DNA of 57,818 nucleotides from Bordetella parapertussis (GTDB taxonomy: Bacteria; Pseudomonadota; Gammaproteobacteria; Burkholderiales; SG8-41). A model generated the notes under the pieces. That model was given only the letters and a program-made list of their open reading frames with translations. It was not told the origin of the DNA and ran no database searches. Each line of letters starts with the position of its first letter. Within the stretch, counting starts at the first letter, position 1. The DNA is taken from NCBI GenBank assembly GCA_945864585.1, contig CAMBCF010000011.1, positions 1 through 57,818 on the forward strand, written 5' to 3'. Of the stretch, positions 38,379-47,486 are shown one piece after another. The position numbers were made by a program, and so were the translations under genes.

Positions 38379-40447
38379 GCGCCGGAACCTTTTCGCACAG
38401 TGCGTTCAACAGCCAGCTGAAGAAGTACTACTCCTTCTACGCCGGCGGCTTCATCGGCTTCGTGCTGCTGCTGGCAGTGGCCGAGCAGTTGGGCATGTCG
38501 CGCCAGTGGATCGGCTACTGGTTCCTGTTCGCCACCATCGGCCTCTACGCCGGTATCGGCATCATGAGTCGCACCTCGGAGGTGTCGGAGTATTACGTCG
38601 CGGGCCGCCGCGTACCGGCTTTCTTCAACGGCATGGCGACCGGCGCCGACTGGATGAGCGCGGCGTCCTTCATCGGCATGGCCGGAACGCTGTTCCTTTC
38701 CGGATATGACGGTCTCGCCTGGGTCATGGGCTGGACCGGAGGCTATTGCCTGGTGGCGCTGTTCCTCGCGCCCTACCTGCGCAAGTTCGGGCAGTTTACG
38801 ATTCCGGACTTCCTCGGCGAGCGCTACGGCGGCAACATCGTGCGCACCATAGGCTTGATTGCGGCAATCACCTGCTCATTCGTCTATGTGGTTGCGCAAA
38901 TCTACGGCGTTGGTCTGATTACCAGCCGCTTCACCGGCCTGGAGTTCGGCGTCGGGGTGTTTGTCGGTCTCGGCGGCATACTGGTGTGCTCGATGCTCGG
39001 CGGCATGAAAGCGGTGACGTGGACGCAGGTCGCGCAGTACATCATTTTGATCATTGCTTACCTGACGCCGGTAGTATGGCTGGGCATCAAACATACCGGC
39101 ATTCCGGTACCCCAATTGGCCTACGGCTATACGCTGCAGAAGGTCGGCGACCTGGAGAAGAAAATCACTGCGGATCCGAAAGAAAAAGAGGTGCGCAAGA
39201 TTTTCGCTGACCGTGCCGCAGCCGGCAATGCGTCGCTGAAGGAGCCAGAAAAAGCCTTTGCTGAAGGCAAGGCGAAGGTCGACGCCAACCTTGCCGATCT
39301 GAAGGCGGCAAACGCGCCGGCTGAGCAGATTGCCGCAGCCGAGAAGGCCGTGGCTGCTTATCCAAAAGACGTGAAAGCGGCGACGACCCAGTGGAACCGT
39401 GAGAAAGGCCTTGCCGCGCGCGCCAATCCACCGCGGCCGCATGCGGAGGCGTTTGTCGGCAAGGACGAGAAAGCGCGCGACCTTGCGCGTCTGAATTTCA
39501 TCGGCATCGTGTTCTGCATGATGTTCGGCACTGCCGCGCTGCCGCATATCCTGATGCGCTACTACACCACGCCCAGTGTGCAACAGGCGCGGGTATCGGT
39601 GTTCTGGTCGCTGTTTTTCATCTTCCTGCTCTACTTCACCGCCCCCTGCCTGGCAGTGCTCGCCAAGTACGATATGTATACGAACCTGGTGGGCAGTTCG
39701 TTCGCCTCGCTACCGGCGTGGGCCGCGGCATGGGCCAAGGTGGACCCAGGGTTGCTGAACATCACTGACATCAACAAGGACGGCATCGTGCAGTGGGCCG
39801 AAGTGGTGATCGGTGGCGACCTGATCGTGCTGGCGACACCCGAAATCGCGGGCTTGCCGTACGTGGTGTCGGGGCTGGTCGCGGCCGGGGGTCTGGCGGC
39901 TGCGCTCTCTACCGCGGACGGCTTGTTGCTGACCATCTCCAACGCGCTGTCGCACGACCTCTACTACAAGATGATCAACCCTCTTGCTACGACCTACAAG
40001 CGTGTGACCATCTCCAAGGTACTGCTGGTAGGAGTCGCAATCGCTGCCGCCTACGTTACTTCGTTCAAACCGGGAGACATCCTGTTCCTGGTCGGCGCGG
40101 CGTTTTCGCTGGCGGCGTCGGCGTTCTTCCCGCCGCTGGTGCTGGGCATATTCTGGAAACGTGCCAACAAATGGGGAGCAATCGTGGGGATGTCGGCGGG
40201 GCTGGGTGTCTGCATCTACTACATGTTGCGCACCTATCCGTTCTTCACCAACATGGGCGTGCCGAAGATGGATCTGTGGTTCGGCCTGAATCCGGTTTCG
40301 GCGGGCATGTTCGGGCTGCCGGTGGGACTGGCTACCATCATCATCGTCAGCCTGCTGACCTCCCCGCCGCCGAAGGAAGTGCAGGAACTGGTCGAGCATG
40401 TTCGTTACCCGCACCTGAAGGGGGATATCGATACGCAGGCAGCCTGA
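38375..40447 (+). CDS. Sodium:solute symporter, VC_2705/ActP-like, with hydrophilic insertion
   Basis: A 690-residue inner-membrane symporter, likely for acetate or another short carboxylate. It has about 13 membrane helices; the family region is GQFTIPDFLGERYGGNIVRT (about 131-150) and PYVVSGLVAAGGLAAALSTADGL is late. Relatives are around 550-600 residues; the excess is a charged, helical Lys/Ala/Glu-rich insertion at about 253-366. A further loop, DINKDGIVQWAE at 465-476, has all the calcium-binding positions of an EF hand. It is translated with the DUF4212 subunit and ends at a strong terminator. With acs and the symporter-kinase nearby it fits acetate uptake and activation. Confidence 0.9.
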   Translation: MSAGTFSHSAFNSQLKKYYSFYAGGFIGFVLLLAVAEQLGMSRQWIGYWFLFATIGLYAGIGIMSRTSEVSEYYVAGRRVPAFFNGMATGADWMSAASFIGMAGTLFLSGYDGLAWVMGWTGGYCLVALFLAPYLRKFGQFTIPDFLGERYGGNIVRTIGLIAAITCSFVYVVAQIYGVGLITSRFTGLEFGVGVFVGLGGILVCSMLGGMKAVTWTQVAQYIILIIAYLTPVVWLGIKHTGIPVPQLAYGYTLQKVGDLEKKITADPKEKEVRKIFADRAAAGNASLKEPEKAFAEGKAKVDANLADLKAANAPAEQIAAAEKAVAAYPKDVKAATTQWNREKGLAARANPPRPHAEAFVGKDEKARDLARLNFIGIVFCMMFGTAALPHILMRYYTTPSVQQARVSVFWSLFFIFLLYFTAPCLAVLAKYDMYTNLVGSSFASLPAWAAAWAKVDPGLLNITDINKDGIVQWAEVVIGGDLIVLATPEIAGLPYVVSGLVAAGGLAAALSTADGLLLTISNALSHDLYYKMINPLATTYKRVTISKVLLVGVAIAAAYVTSFKPGDILFLVGAAFSLAASAFFPPLVLGIFWKRANKWGAIVGMSAGLGVCIYYMLRTYPFFTNMGVPKMDLWFGLNPVSAGMFGLPVGLATIIIVSLLTSPPPKEVQELVEHVRYPHLKGDIDTQAA

Positions 40448-40470
40448 TCCGTCGCGCCCGCCTGACTGGA

Positions 40471-40500
40471 CAAAGCCCGCCGTGTGCGGGCTTTGTGTTT
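40471..40500 (+). terminator. Rho-independent terminator of the symporter operon
   Basis: CAAAGCCCGC (40471-40480) and GCGGGCTTTG (40486-40495) form a perfect 10-bp stem with a 5-base loop, followed by TGTTT, 24 bases after the symporter stop. Confidence 0.9.
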
Positions 40501-40610
40501 GCGCGGCGTCTGCTGATTTTAGGCACGGAAAACGATGCGACGAAGCGCTGAACGCCATGGACAAAACTAGCGCGTTCGCGACCGCAGTGCAGGCGTCGCC
40601 TACAACATGT

Positions 40611-41201
40611 TCAAACGGCGAGATCCTTGACCAAATGCGCCATATCGGTAGCGCCGGTATCCCGTATCAACTGCCGCGCCCTCACCGGATCAAAGCGGTT
40701 CAGGTGCAGAATCACCTCGCGTACGCGCTCGGGATTGCGCGCGTAATGGCAGGCCATGCCCAATTGCACCCACACCGGTGCGCTCATCGGCTGCAATTCC
40801 GCCGCCTTGCCGAAGGCGTCCGCGGCATCGGCGTGGCGGCCCAGCGTCGCGTAAGTCATGCCCATGCCGTACCACGCCCGGTCGAGCCCCGGGTTGAGCC
40901 GTACGGCTTCGGCAAAGGACGTGATAGCCTGCTCATGCCGGCTCAGCTTGTCTCGAACATAGCCAAGGTTAAAATGCGTATTGGCATCACCCGGTTCCAG
41001 CTGCAAGGCCTCGCCAAAGATACGTTCGGCGTCGCTAAGACGCTGTTGCGACGCGTGTATGTAAGCCACGTTGCGGAGCATTTTGACAGAGTACACGCCC
41101 TGCGCAAGCAATTTGCGATAGGCTTCCAGCGCCTTGCCGGGTTGCCTGACACCTTGCCAGAAGCGGGCGAGGCTATAGTAGCGCCATTGGTCGAAATTCA
41201 T
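40611..41201 (-). CDS. TPR repeat protein
   Basis: A 196-residue helical protein with four or so TPR units, for example QRLSDAERIFGEALQLEPGDANTHFNLGY (about 53-81), HEQAITSFAEAVRLNPGLDRAWYGMG and HADAADAFGKAAELQPMSAPVWVQLG. It has no signal peptide and no catalytic domain; it should be a scaffold protein. It converges on the symporter operon and is divergent from the small membrane gene at 41232, only 30 bases away. No partner is evident. Confidence 0.85.
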   Translation of the reverse strand: MNFDQWRYYSLARFWQGVRQPGKALEAYRKLLAQGVYSVKMLRNVAYIHASQQRLSDAERIFGEALQLEPGDANTHFNLGYVRDKLSRHEQAITSFAEAVRLNPGLDRAWYGMGMTYATLGRHADAADAFGKAAELQPMSAPVWVQLGMACHYARNPERVREVILHLNRFDPVRARQLIRDTGATDMAHLVKDLAV

Positions 41202-41231
41202 CTTGCACCTTGCTGACAGTGGATAACCGCA

Positions 41232-41513
41232 ATGTATCAGACCGTAGTCATCCTGAAAGCCATAGTTGAGATTGCCGGCCTCGCCCTGCTCGGGCAGGGG
41301 CTGCTGGTGATACTAGCCGGGCAGCAAAGACATCAGAACATGTTCTACACCGTGCTGAAAACCATCACCTCGCCCGTGTTCAAGGTAACCCGCTTCATCG
41401 CCCCGCGCTTCATCGTAGACCAGCACATCGGGTTTCTGGCGTTCTTTTTCCTGATGGTGATCTGGTTTGCACTCACCATCGCCAAGATCAGACTGGTGCT
41501 CGGCACCACATAA
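41232..41513 (+). CDS. Small membrane protein of unknown function
   Basis: A 93-residue protein with two hydrophobic segments (about 5-28 and 65-88) joined by a short basic loop (VFKVTRFIAPRFIVDQHIG). I do not recognise the family. The gap to the divergent TPR gene is very short, so their promoters overlap. tRNA-Ser follows 113 bases downstream. The open frame, membrane pattern and regular codon use support that it is real. Confidence 0.65.
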   Translation: MYQTVVILKAIVEIAGLALLGQGLLVILAGQQRHQNMFYTVLKTITSPVFKVTRFIAPRFIVDQHIGFLAFFFLMVIWFALTIAKIRLVLGTT

Positions 41514-41626
41514 CGGCTTGGCGCTGCACTGCAGCGCTTCGTTTTTGACAGCCGGCAGCACTCCCGTTGCTCATGCGCGCCTGCCGCAAGTCATGGCGCC
41601 TTTTATCGCGTAAAATCCGGCCTTCC

Positions 41627-41718
41627 GGAGAGATGGATGAGTGGTTTAAGTCGCACGCCTGGAAAGCGTGTGTATGATGAAAGTCGTACCGTGGGTTCGA
41701 ATCCCACTCTCTCCGCCA
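41627..41718 (+). tRNA. tRNA-Ser(GGA)
   Basis: A 92-base class II tRNA. The acceptor GGAGAGA pairs with TCTCTCC; discriminator G and the encoded CCA follow. The anticodon stem CACGC/GCGTG holds the loop CTGGAAA with anticodon GGA (41661-41663). A long variable arm and the GGTTCGAATCC T-arm are clear. Its 3' end borders foreign-looking DNA, so it was probably an integration site. Confidence 0.96.
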
Positions 41719-41934
41719 TGGAGATACAGTAAGTTATTGATTATAAATCTTTAACTTACACTTACTTTGATATCACCCACAATTTAACCCACAAATAAAG
41801 CAGTCTGGACAGTAGCATCGCCATCTGTCGGGCGCCACGGGTAGCAGCCCGGCGCTCGCCGACTACCCCAGCCAAAAGCATATGAGGCTTACCATGCCGC
41901 GTTCCAATTTGCTCGATCTGGGCCTGCTTTTCGT

Positions 41935-43870
41935 CTAGCCTGAAGTTCCGTTCTGAGAAGCGCGCATTTATCCTTTAGCATCATAATCTTATGTGCTTCT
42001 GCAGTGTTGTTGTTCTGGCTACAAAGTAATGGCTTGAAGCAGTTGCATGGCGTGCGTCTGTTTTGGATTTGCCGTGGTCACGATCTCGAAGCTTGGCGCC
42101 TCGTCGCCGCTGCCGCGGGTGCGGCAGGTGTTGCGCACGACAGTGGAGAGTTCATCCAGTAAGGTGCGAAAGCTGTGTGCCGGCGTGCCGTCTTCAAGAC
42201 GGCGTGTCGAGGCTTTGCGCTGTGCAGCTTTTGAGCGCTGCGCAGGCGCCACCGGATCGCGCGTAGTCTTCGCGGCCTGGTCCTCGTCGGCGAAGAGCAA
42301 GGTGCGCCACGCCTCGCGCATGTGCCACTCCACGTAATAGGCCAGCACGCACAGGAAGATGTGCGCTCGAACACGGTTTTCTGTGCGGTGGTGAATCGGG
42401 CGAATCTTCAGGTTCACGGTCTTGAGGGTGCGAAACGCCCGCTCCACCGCAGTCAGCGCCTTGTAGGTGCGCACCAATTCGGCAGCGTCCATCTCGCGCA
42501 CGGTCAGCGGACTGCGGATGACGTAGAGCCCATCGAGTGCGGCTTCCGCCGCCACCGAAGCGGTCAGCACCTTGAAGCTGAAGTGTCGCTCGCCGATGTC
42601 CAGTTCAAAGTGCTTGGCCATCTTGAACTTGTTGAGCACCTTACCCACCCGCACCCCGATCTTGCCCGCCGCACGCAGACGACCGCGCCCGACCATCATT
42701 CGCACCCGCTCCAGTTCCTCGCACGTGGCCGCCAGCAGCGCGCAGCGCTTATGCGCACGCAGACGCCCCCGCGCCTCATTGCGGCACACCACCAGACGCT
42801 CGTGCGGGTAATCCGGATGGGTGATCTCAAACAGATTGCGCTCATCAAACAGCCCCATCTGGATCACACCGCACTCGAGCAGTTGGCGAATCTGTGCGCT
42901 CCTGAGTGCTGTGATCCACGCCAAGCCCTCATGGGTGCGCAGCTGCTCCACCGCCGTTTGACTGATCATGCCGCGGTCGCCCACCAGCACCACCTGCTCG
43001 ATGCCAAAGTCGCGCTTTAAGCGTAGCACCTGCGGCAGCAGCGTTTGCGGGTCGGCTACGTTACCTTCATACACTGACACCGCCACCGGGCAGCCCCGCC
43101 GGTCGGTGAGCAGGCCATAGTTGACCTGCAGTTTGCCGCGCTTGCCGTCGCGGCTGTAACCGAGCTTGGCTAGCGGACAACAACACCCCTCGAAATAGCT
43201 TGAGGACAGATCGTAGAGCGCCACATCCCCCTCGCCCAGATGGCGCGCGGCCAGCTTCTTCTCGATAGTAGCTTGGCGCGCAAGCAGCCAATCCATCGCG
43301 CCGTAGAGCGCATCCTCATCGGCCTGTTCGACCCCAAATTGCCACGCCAGTGTCGTCGTGCGCCACCAGCGCGTGGTGGCCAGCTTGGTGTGAGGGGCCA
43401 GAATACGCGCGGCCACCATCGCACACACCAAATCGCGTTCGGGCTGTGCGCGGGCACTGAGCAATGGCGCAAAGCCCAGTCTGTGCATGGCCAAGGACAC
43501 CGCCTGAACGTGACCGTGGGGCAGCGATCCGCTCACCTCAAACACCGCGCCTACGGGCCGTAGCGATTCGCCCCGCAGCACGCTGCGCATGGCATCAATC
43601 TGCTCGTCGCTCAGCGCGGAGAGATTCGCCAAGGTGCGCTTGCGTACGCGAGTGCCTTCGCGGTAGGACTCGCGCAATAAGAACGTCGGGCGCGAACCGC
43701 GGTTCGGAACGATGTCGATGTGCATGGGCGGCCATCGTACCGCAAGTGCTCCAGAAGTACAAGCCCGTACATGGCTACATATTGCACCCGGATTCGCGTC
43801 ACATTTACGCGATTCTCCCTCGTGAAACCGCAGCGAAAACGTGTTCCCTGACGGGGGAACTTCAGGCTAG
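41935..43870 (-). mobile_element. IS1634-like insertion sequence
   Basis: A 1936-bp element bounded by 15-bp perfect terminal inverted repeats, CTAGCCTGAAGTTCC (41935-41949) and its complement (43856-43870). It carries one intact transposase gene filling most of the length. No target-site duplication is evident (TTCGT before, GCTTA after), so adjacent DNA may have been lost by a deletion at one end. It cuts off the 5' end of the primase fragment on its right. Confidence 0.85.
42019..43725 (-). CDS. IS1634-type DDE transposase
   Basis: A 568-residue transposase of the IS4-like superfamily. The DDE aspartates lie in the region of VALYDLSSSYFEG and VVLVGDRGMISQ, and the late YKALTAVERAFRTLK carries the Glu of the YREK-type motif. 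The catalytic residues look intact and there is no frameshift, so it could still be active. It lies within the 15-bp inverted repeats of its element. Long antisense frames over it are composition shadows. Confidence 0.9.
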   Translation of the reverse strand: MHIDIVPNRGSRPTFLLRESYREGTRVRKRTLANLSALSDEQIDAMRSVLRGESLRPVGAVFEVSGSLPHGHVQAVSLAMHRLGFAPLLSARAQPERDLVCAMVAARILAPHTKLATTRWWRTTTLAWQFGVEQADEDALYGAMDWLLARQATIEKKLAARHLGEGDVALYDLSSSYFEGCCCPLAKLGYSRDGKRGKLQVNYGLLTDRRGCPVAVSVYEGNVADPQTLLPQVLRLKRDFGIEQVVLVGDRGMISQTAVEQLRTHEGLAWITALRSAQIRQLLECGVIQMGLFDERNLFEITHPDYPHERLVVCRNEARGRLRAHKRCALLAATCEELERVRMMVGRGRLRAAGKIGVRVGKVLNKFKMAKHFELDIGERHFSFKVLTASVAAEAALDGLYVIRSPLTVREMDAAELVRTYKALTAVERAFRTLKTVNLKIRPIHHRTENRVRAHIFLCVLAYYVEWHMREAWRTLLFADEDQAAKTTRDPVAPAQRSKAAQRKASTRRLEDGTPAHSFRTLLDELSTVVRNTCRTRGSGDEAPSFEIVTTANPKQTHAMQLLQAITL

Positions 43871-44380
43871 GCTTAACGTGGGGCTTGTCGGGGCTACCTG
43901 AAGGAGCGTGGCTGCACCTTGCCGCCAATCAACGGCGATCTTCGATCTACTGAAACTCTCAAGCACCCCTCTGGATATACAGGTGCCGCCCTCATCGCAA
44001 GAGTTACCGATGCGGTGCCTGGAGAACCCATCACGTTGCATCGCACTTGGATAAAATCTGATGGATCGAAGGCAGATGTAGACCCGCCACGACTTTTACT
44101 AGGAAAACATCGCAAAGCCGGTGGCGTTATTCGCCTAGGGCCTGATGGTGCAGGTACATCCAGACTCGCAATTGCCGAGGGTATCGAAACCGCACTGACC
44201 GTAGCACATGCATATCAACCGGTCTGGTCACTGATCGATGCGGGTAATCTAGCCGCCTTCCCCGTTCTTGACGGCATCGAGTCTCTACTTATCGTCGCGG
44301 ACAACGACCCCGCTGGTTTGAAGGCATTCGGCTCGTGGGTCGTTCTTTTCTACAAAATGAATACTACTCGCATTCCGTAA
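43871..44380 (+). pseudogene. Toprim primase/helicase fragment (P4-like)
   Basis: Translated rightward from the IS end, the segment YLKERGCTLPPI, then ITLHRTWIKSDGSKA, LAIAEGIETALTVAHA and LLIVADNDPAGLKAF matches the zinc-finger-to-Toprim part of phage P4 or plasmid primases; EGIETAL and ADNDPAG hold the Toprim Glu and Asp-x-Asp residues. The zinc-finger start is missing at the IS boundary and the helicase part is lost after residue about 140, where the reading becomes unrelated and stops. A TTG at 43919 would open a 153-codon frame, but as a protein it would be only a fragment. Confidence 0.8.
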
Positions 44381-44524
44381 TTGCTATCGCACTGCCATCG
44401 CAAGTGAACGGCCAAATTGCGATATGAGGTAGCGTAAACTATACTGATACTGCAATCGAATGTATTTTATGTACGACTCGAATTTACCGTTCTACGCAAT
44501 CGCCGTATTAACCGGAGGTCTGAT

Positions 44525-45481
44525 ATGCGTTTGTCCGCCCTAGTCGCTGGCGCGGTGCTTGCACTCTCCTGCACCCAAAGTGTTGCCCAAACCTACCCCG
44601 CCCGCCCGGTGCGCATGATCGTCGCCAACGGCCCCGGCGCTGCGCCTGATGTCATTGCGCGCCTGCTGGGCGCGAAGCTCAGCGAATCGTGGGGCCAGAA
44701 CGTCGTCATCGACAACCGTCCCGGCGCGACCGGCCTGATCGCCGCAGAAATGCTCGCGAGGTCGGCGCCCGACGGTCACACGATGTTCCTGACCACCATG
44801 ACGCAGTTGATCAGCACGCTGATGTACCAGCGCTTCATGCTGGCAACCGAGTTCGCGCCGGTGACGCTGGTCGGCACCACGCCTTTTGCGATCGTAGTGA
44901 GTAGCGCGCTGCCGGTGAAATCCATCGCGGAGTGGATCGCTTATGCGCAGGCGCGGCCCGGCCAACTGCTGTATGGCTCCGGCGGCCAGTGGGGATCGTC
45001 ACATCTGTGTATCGAAAAACTGAACGCCATGGCGGGCCTCAAGCTCACCCACGTGCCGTACGCTAATACCGCAACCACGCTTGCCGATCTCATCGGCGGC
45101 AATATTCATATCTATTGTCCGGCAGTGCCCTCGTTGCCGGCATTCACCGCCAGCGGCAGAATTCGGCCGCTGGCCGTCACTTACCAGAAACCGACCAAGC
45201 TCGCGCCGGGTCTGACACCGGTTGCTGATACGCTGCCCGGATTTGAAATGCTGGGCTGGTACGGGATGATCGTGGCGCTGCGCACGCCACCAGAGATCAT
45301 CGCCAGGATCAACGCCGAACTCGTCAAAGCGCTGAAGAACCCGGATCTACAACAGCGCATGTTCACGGTAGGCGCCGAAGCCGTGGGGTCCACGCCGGCG
45401 GAGTTCGCTACGTTTTTGAAAAAAGACACCGATCACTGGACCCGGGTGCTGGGCGAAAGCGGCGCGCGTCTCGGAAAATAA
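44525..45481 (+). CDS. Bug-family periplasmic solute receptor
   Basis: A 318-residue secreted receptor of the tripartite tricarboxylate transporter type. A signal peptide (MRLSALVAGAVLALSCTQSVAQ) is followed by the mature start TYPARPVRMIVANGPGAAPDVIARLL. VVIDNRPGATGLIAAEMLA and LTHVPYANTATTLADLIGGNIH are family marks; the Asp in the first loop contacts ligand carboxylates. GGAGG precedes the ATG. No TctA/TctB permease is near, as is usual for the many orphan Bug proteins of Burkholderiales. It could bind a carboxylate or nicotinate-like compound. Confidence 0.9.
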   Translation: MRLSALVAGAVLALSCTQSVAQTYPARPVRMIVANGPGAAPDVIARLLGAKLSESWGQNVVIDNRPGATGLIAAEMLARSAPDGHTMFLTTMTQLISTLMYQRFMLATEFAPVTLVGTTPFAIVVSSALPVKSIAEWIAYAQARPGQLLYGSGGQWGSSHLCIEKLNAMAGLKLTHVPYANTATTLADLIGGNIHIYCPAVPSLPAFTASGRIRPLAVTYQKPTKLAPGLTPVADTLPGFEMLGWYGMIVALRTPPEIIARINAELVKALKNPDLQQRMFTVGAEAVGSTPAEFATFLKKDTDHWTRVLGESGARLGK

Positions 45482-45730
45482 ATCGCGGTGCTGCTGAAAT
45501 ATACGACGCAGGCAACGCCCATTCGTCTGCGGCAATATAAACGACACTGCGTTCCTGCTGCAATGCTGCCCGCAAGCCATGCCGCAAAAACTCACGGTGG
45601 TGGTTGCAATTTCTGAGAGGCGGCGCATAGGCCTCAATTCGCACAGACTTCGCGTCAAAAAATTGTTGACAGGTTTGCGAAATAACGACTAAATCCCTTG
45701 TTCATTGATTCATTTGCAACGAGATGCCCG

Positions 45731-47486
45731 ATGGCGTTACCTCTCCTGTCCGCAGTGCGCGTATGGCATAAGTTGTTATTGTTGGGTGTGATTGCACTGC
45801 TGCTGTGCGCGCTGCCGACGCTGCTCTATATTCAGGTAGCGGGCAAACAAATTGATGGCGCCCTGAATGAGCTTCAGGGACTGCCGCCGGCCACCGAAAT
45901 CGTGCGCCTGATGCAGCCTATGCAGGCGCATTTCGGGCTGGCCGCCGCCGTTTTAGGCGGCGATCAGACGCTGGCAAGACAACGCGCGGTGCAGGAAAAG
46001 GAAGTCACTGCTGCATGGGTCAAAGTGCGCGCAGCGTTGCCGCCCGAGGCGGAAGCGCCGGTCAAGCTGCTGGATAAAGTGGAGGCGGAATGGCTATCAC
46101 TCGTCAACGCGCTTAAAGACAAAAATTTCCGATCGAAGACAGCTACAAACGCCATACTAAACTGGTGACGTCAACCTTGAATTTGCTGGGACTCACCCTC
46201 GACACCTTTGGCCTGACACTGGACCCCGAACCCCATAGCTACCTTCTGATCACTGCGGCGTTCGTTGATTTGCCCAAGCTGACCGAGTCGATGGCGCGTT
46301 TGCGCGCCACCGGCACAGCGATACTGGGCATCAAAAAAGCCACCACGGAAGAGCGCGCGACCATTGCCACCATGCTTGAGCGTACGCGTCATGATCAGGA
46401 TCACAGCCGCGCCCTGATCCGCAAGGCCTTAGACGCCAACGGTGGCCCTATGGATAAACTCGAGGCGGCCTCGCTGGCGGCATTGCTCGACACACAAAAA
46501 ATCGCAGGCATCACCGATCTGGAATTCATGCGCATCGAAATCCTGCGTTATAACGCGGCCGATTATCTTAATTTATCCACCACCGCGATCGATGCGCAAT
46601 TTGCCCTGATCCAAACCGCGCGCGTTGAAATAGCACCCGCGACATGAGCGCGCGCACCGAGTCGCAGGCGTCCAGTCTTGAAGAAACCGCCGCCAGCATG
46701 GAAGAACTCAGCTCTACATTCGAGAAAAACGACGAAAGCGGCCGCCACGTGAGTCAACTCGCGGCTCATGCCGCCGAGGCCGCCGAGCAGGGCGGCGCCG
46801 TGGTTAGCAAAGTGACGCGCACCATGCAGGAAATCGATGCCTCCTCGCAAAAAATCGCCGAGATTATCGCGGTCATCGACAGCATTGCTTTCCAGGCCAA
46901 TATACTGGCGTTGAATGCCGCCGTCGAAGCGGCGCGTGCCGGCGAACAAGGGCGCGGCTTTGCGGTGGTCGCCGCTGAAGTGCGCGCGCTGGCGCAACGG
47001 TCCGGTCAGGCCTCGCGGGAAATACGCACGCTGATCAGCGAGTCGGTGAAAAAGGTGCAGACAGGCACGCGCCAGGCCACCGATTCGGGCAAAGCGATGG
47101 ACGACATTCTGGCAGCAGTACGGCGCGTTGCCGTCACCATGAAAGACATGGAAGCGGTGCGCCAGGATCAGCGGCAAGGCGTGGCGCAGGTAAGCCGTGC
47201 GGTGGAACAAATGAATCAGGGTACGCAACAAAACGCCGCCATGGTGGAACAAATCGCCGCCACCGCAGACCAACTGAGCGATCAGGCGCAGCACCTCACC
47301 GCGGCCGTGGCCGCGTTCACGTTGCCTGAAACCGACGGTTTTTCCCGCTCAATAGGGCGCGCGCCCGGCGCCGATGCGGCCGCTTTGCCGGAAGCGGCTG
47401 CCAACAGAGCGCTCACCAGCGCCGCGCGGCCCGCCGCGCGCGCCACGCTGACATCACGCGGCAAACGCAGGGACACCCGGAATTAA
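45731..47486 (+). pseudogene. Methyl-accepting chemotaxis protein, broken
   Basis: A chemoreceptor split into three frames. The first part has one membrane helix (LLLLGVIALLLCALPTLLYI) and a periplasmic helix. A one-base loss in the A/T run near 46126 shifts the frame; the sequence continues as KRHTKLVTSTLNLLGLTLD. Near 46640 a deletion joins the periplasmic part directly to [20 protein letters not shown], so the second membrane helix and the HAMP domain are missing. The signalling tip is intact ([37 protein letters not shown]). A TTGACA at 45666 may be the old promoter. Its stop overlaps the stop of the convergent kinase gene. Confidence 0.85.

Larger units (their letters stand above)
41719..44380. 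other. Remnant of a tRNA-Ser-integrated element
   Basis: The DNA after tRNA-Ser is AT-richer and has no housekeeping gene. It holds an unexplained 216-bp stretch, with a short reading frame starting at 41894 (MPRSNLLDLGLL) that is cut off by the IS end, then an IS1634-like element, then a truncated phage/plasmid-type primase. No integrase gene and no second copy of the tRNA 3' end were found, so both ends of the former element are eroded. The class of element (prophage or P4-like island) is inference from the primase fragment. Confidence 0.6.

Noticed and set aside
42322-43020. Antisense frame in the IS1634-like element
   Set aside because: It is His-rich shadow sequence opposite an intact transposase.
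46644-47486. Chemoreceptor as three separate overlapping genes
   Set aside because: The overlaps look like operon coupling, but the three pieces align in order with one receptor, with a membrane helix and HAMP missing.
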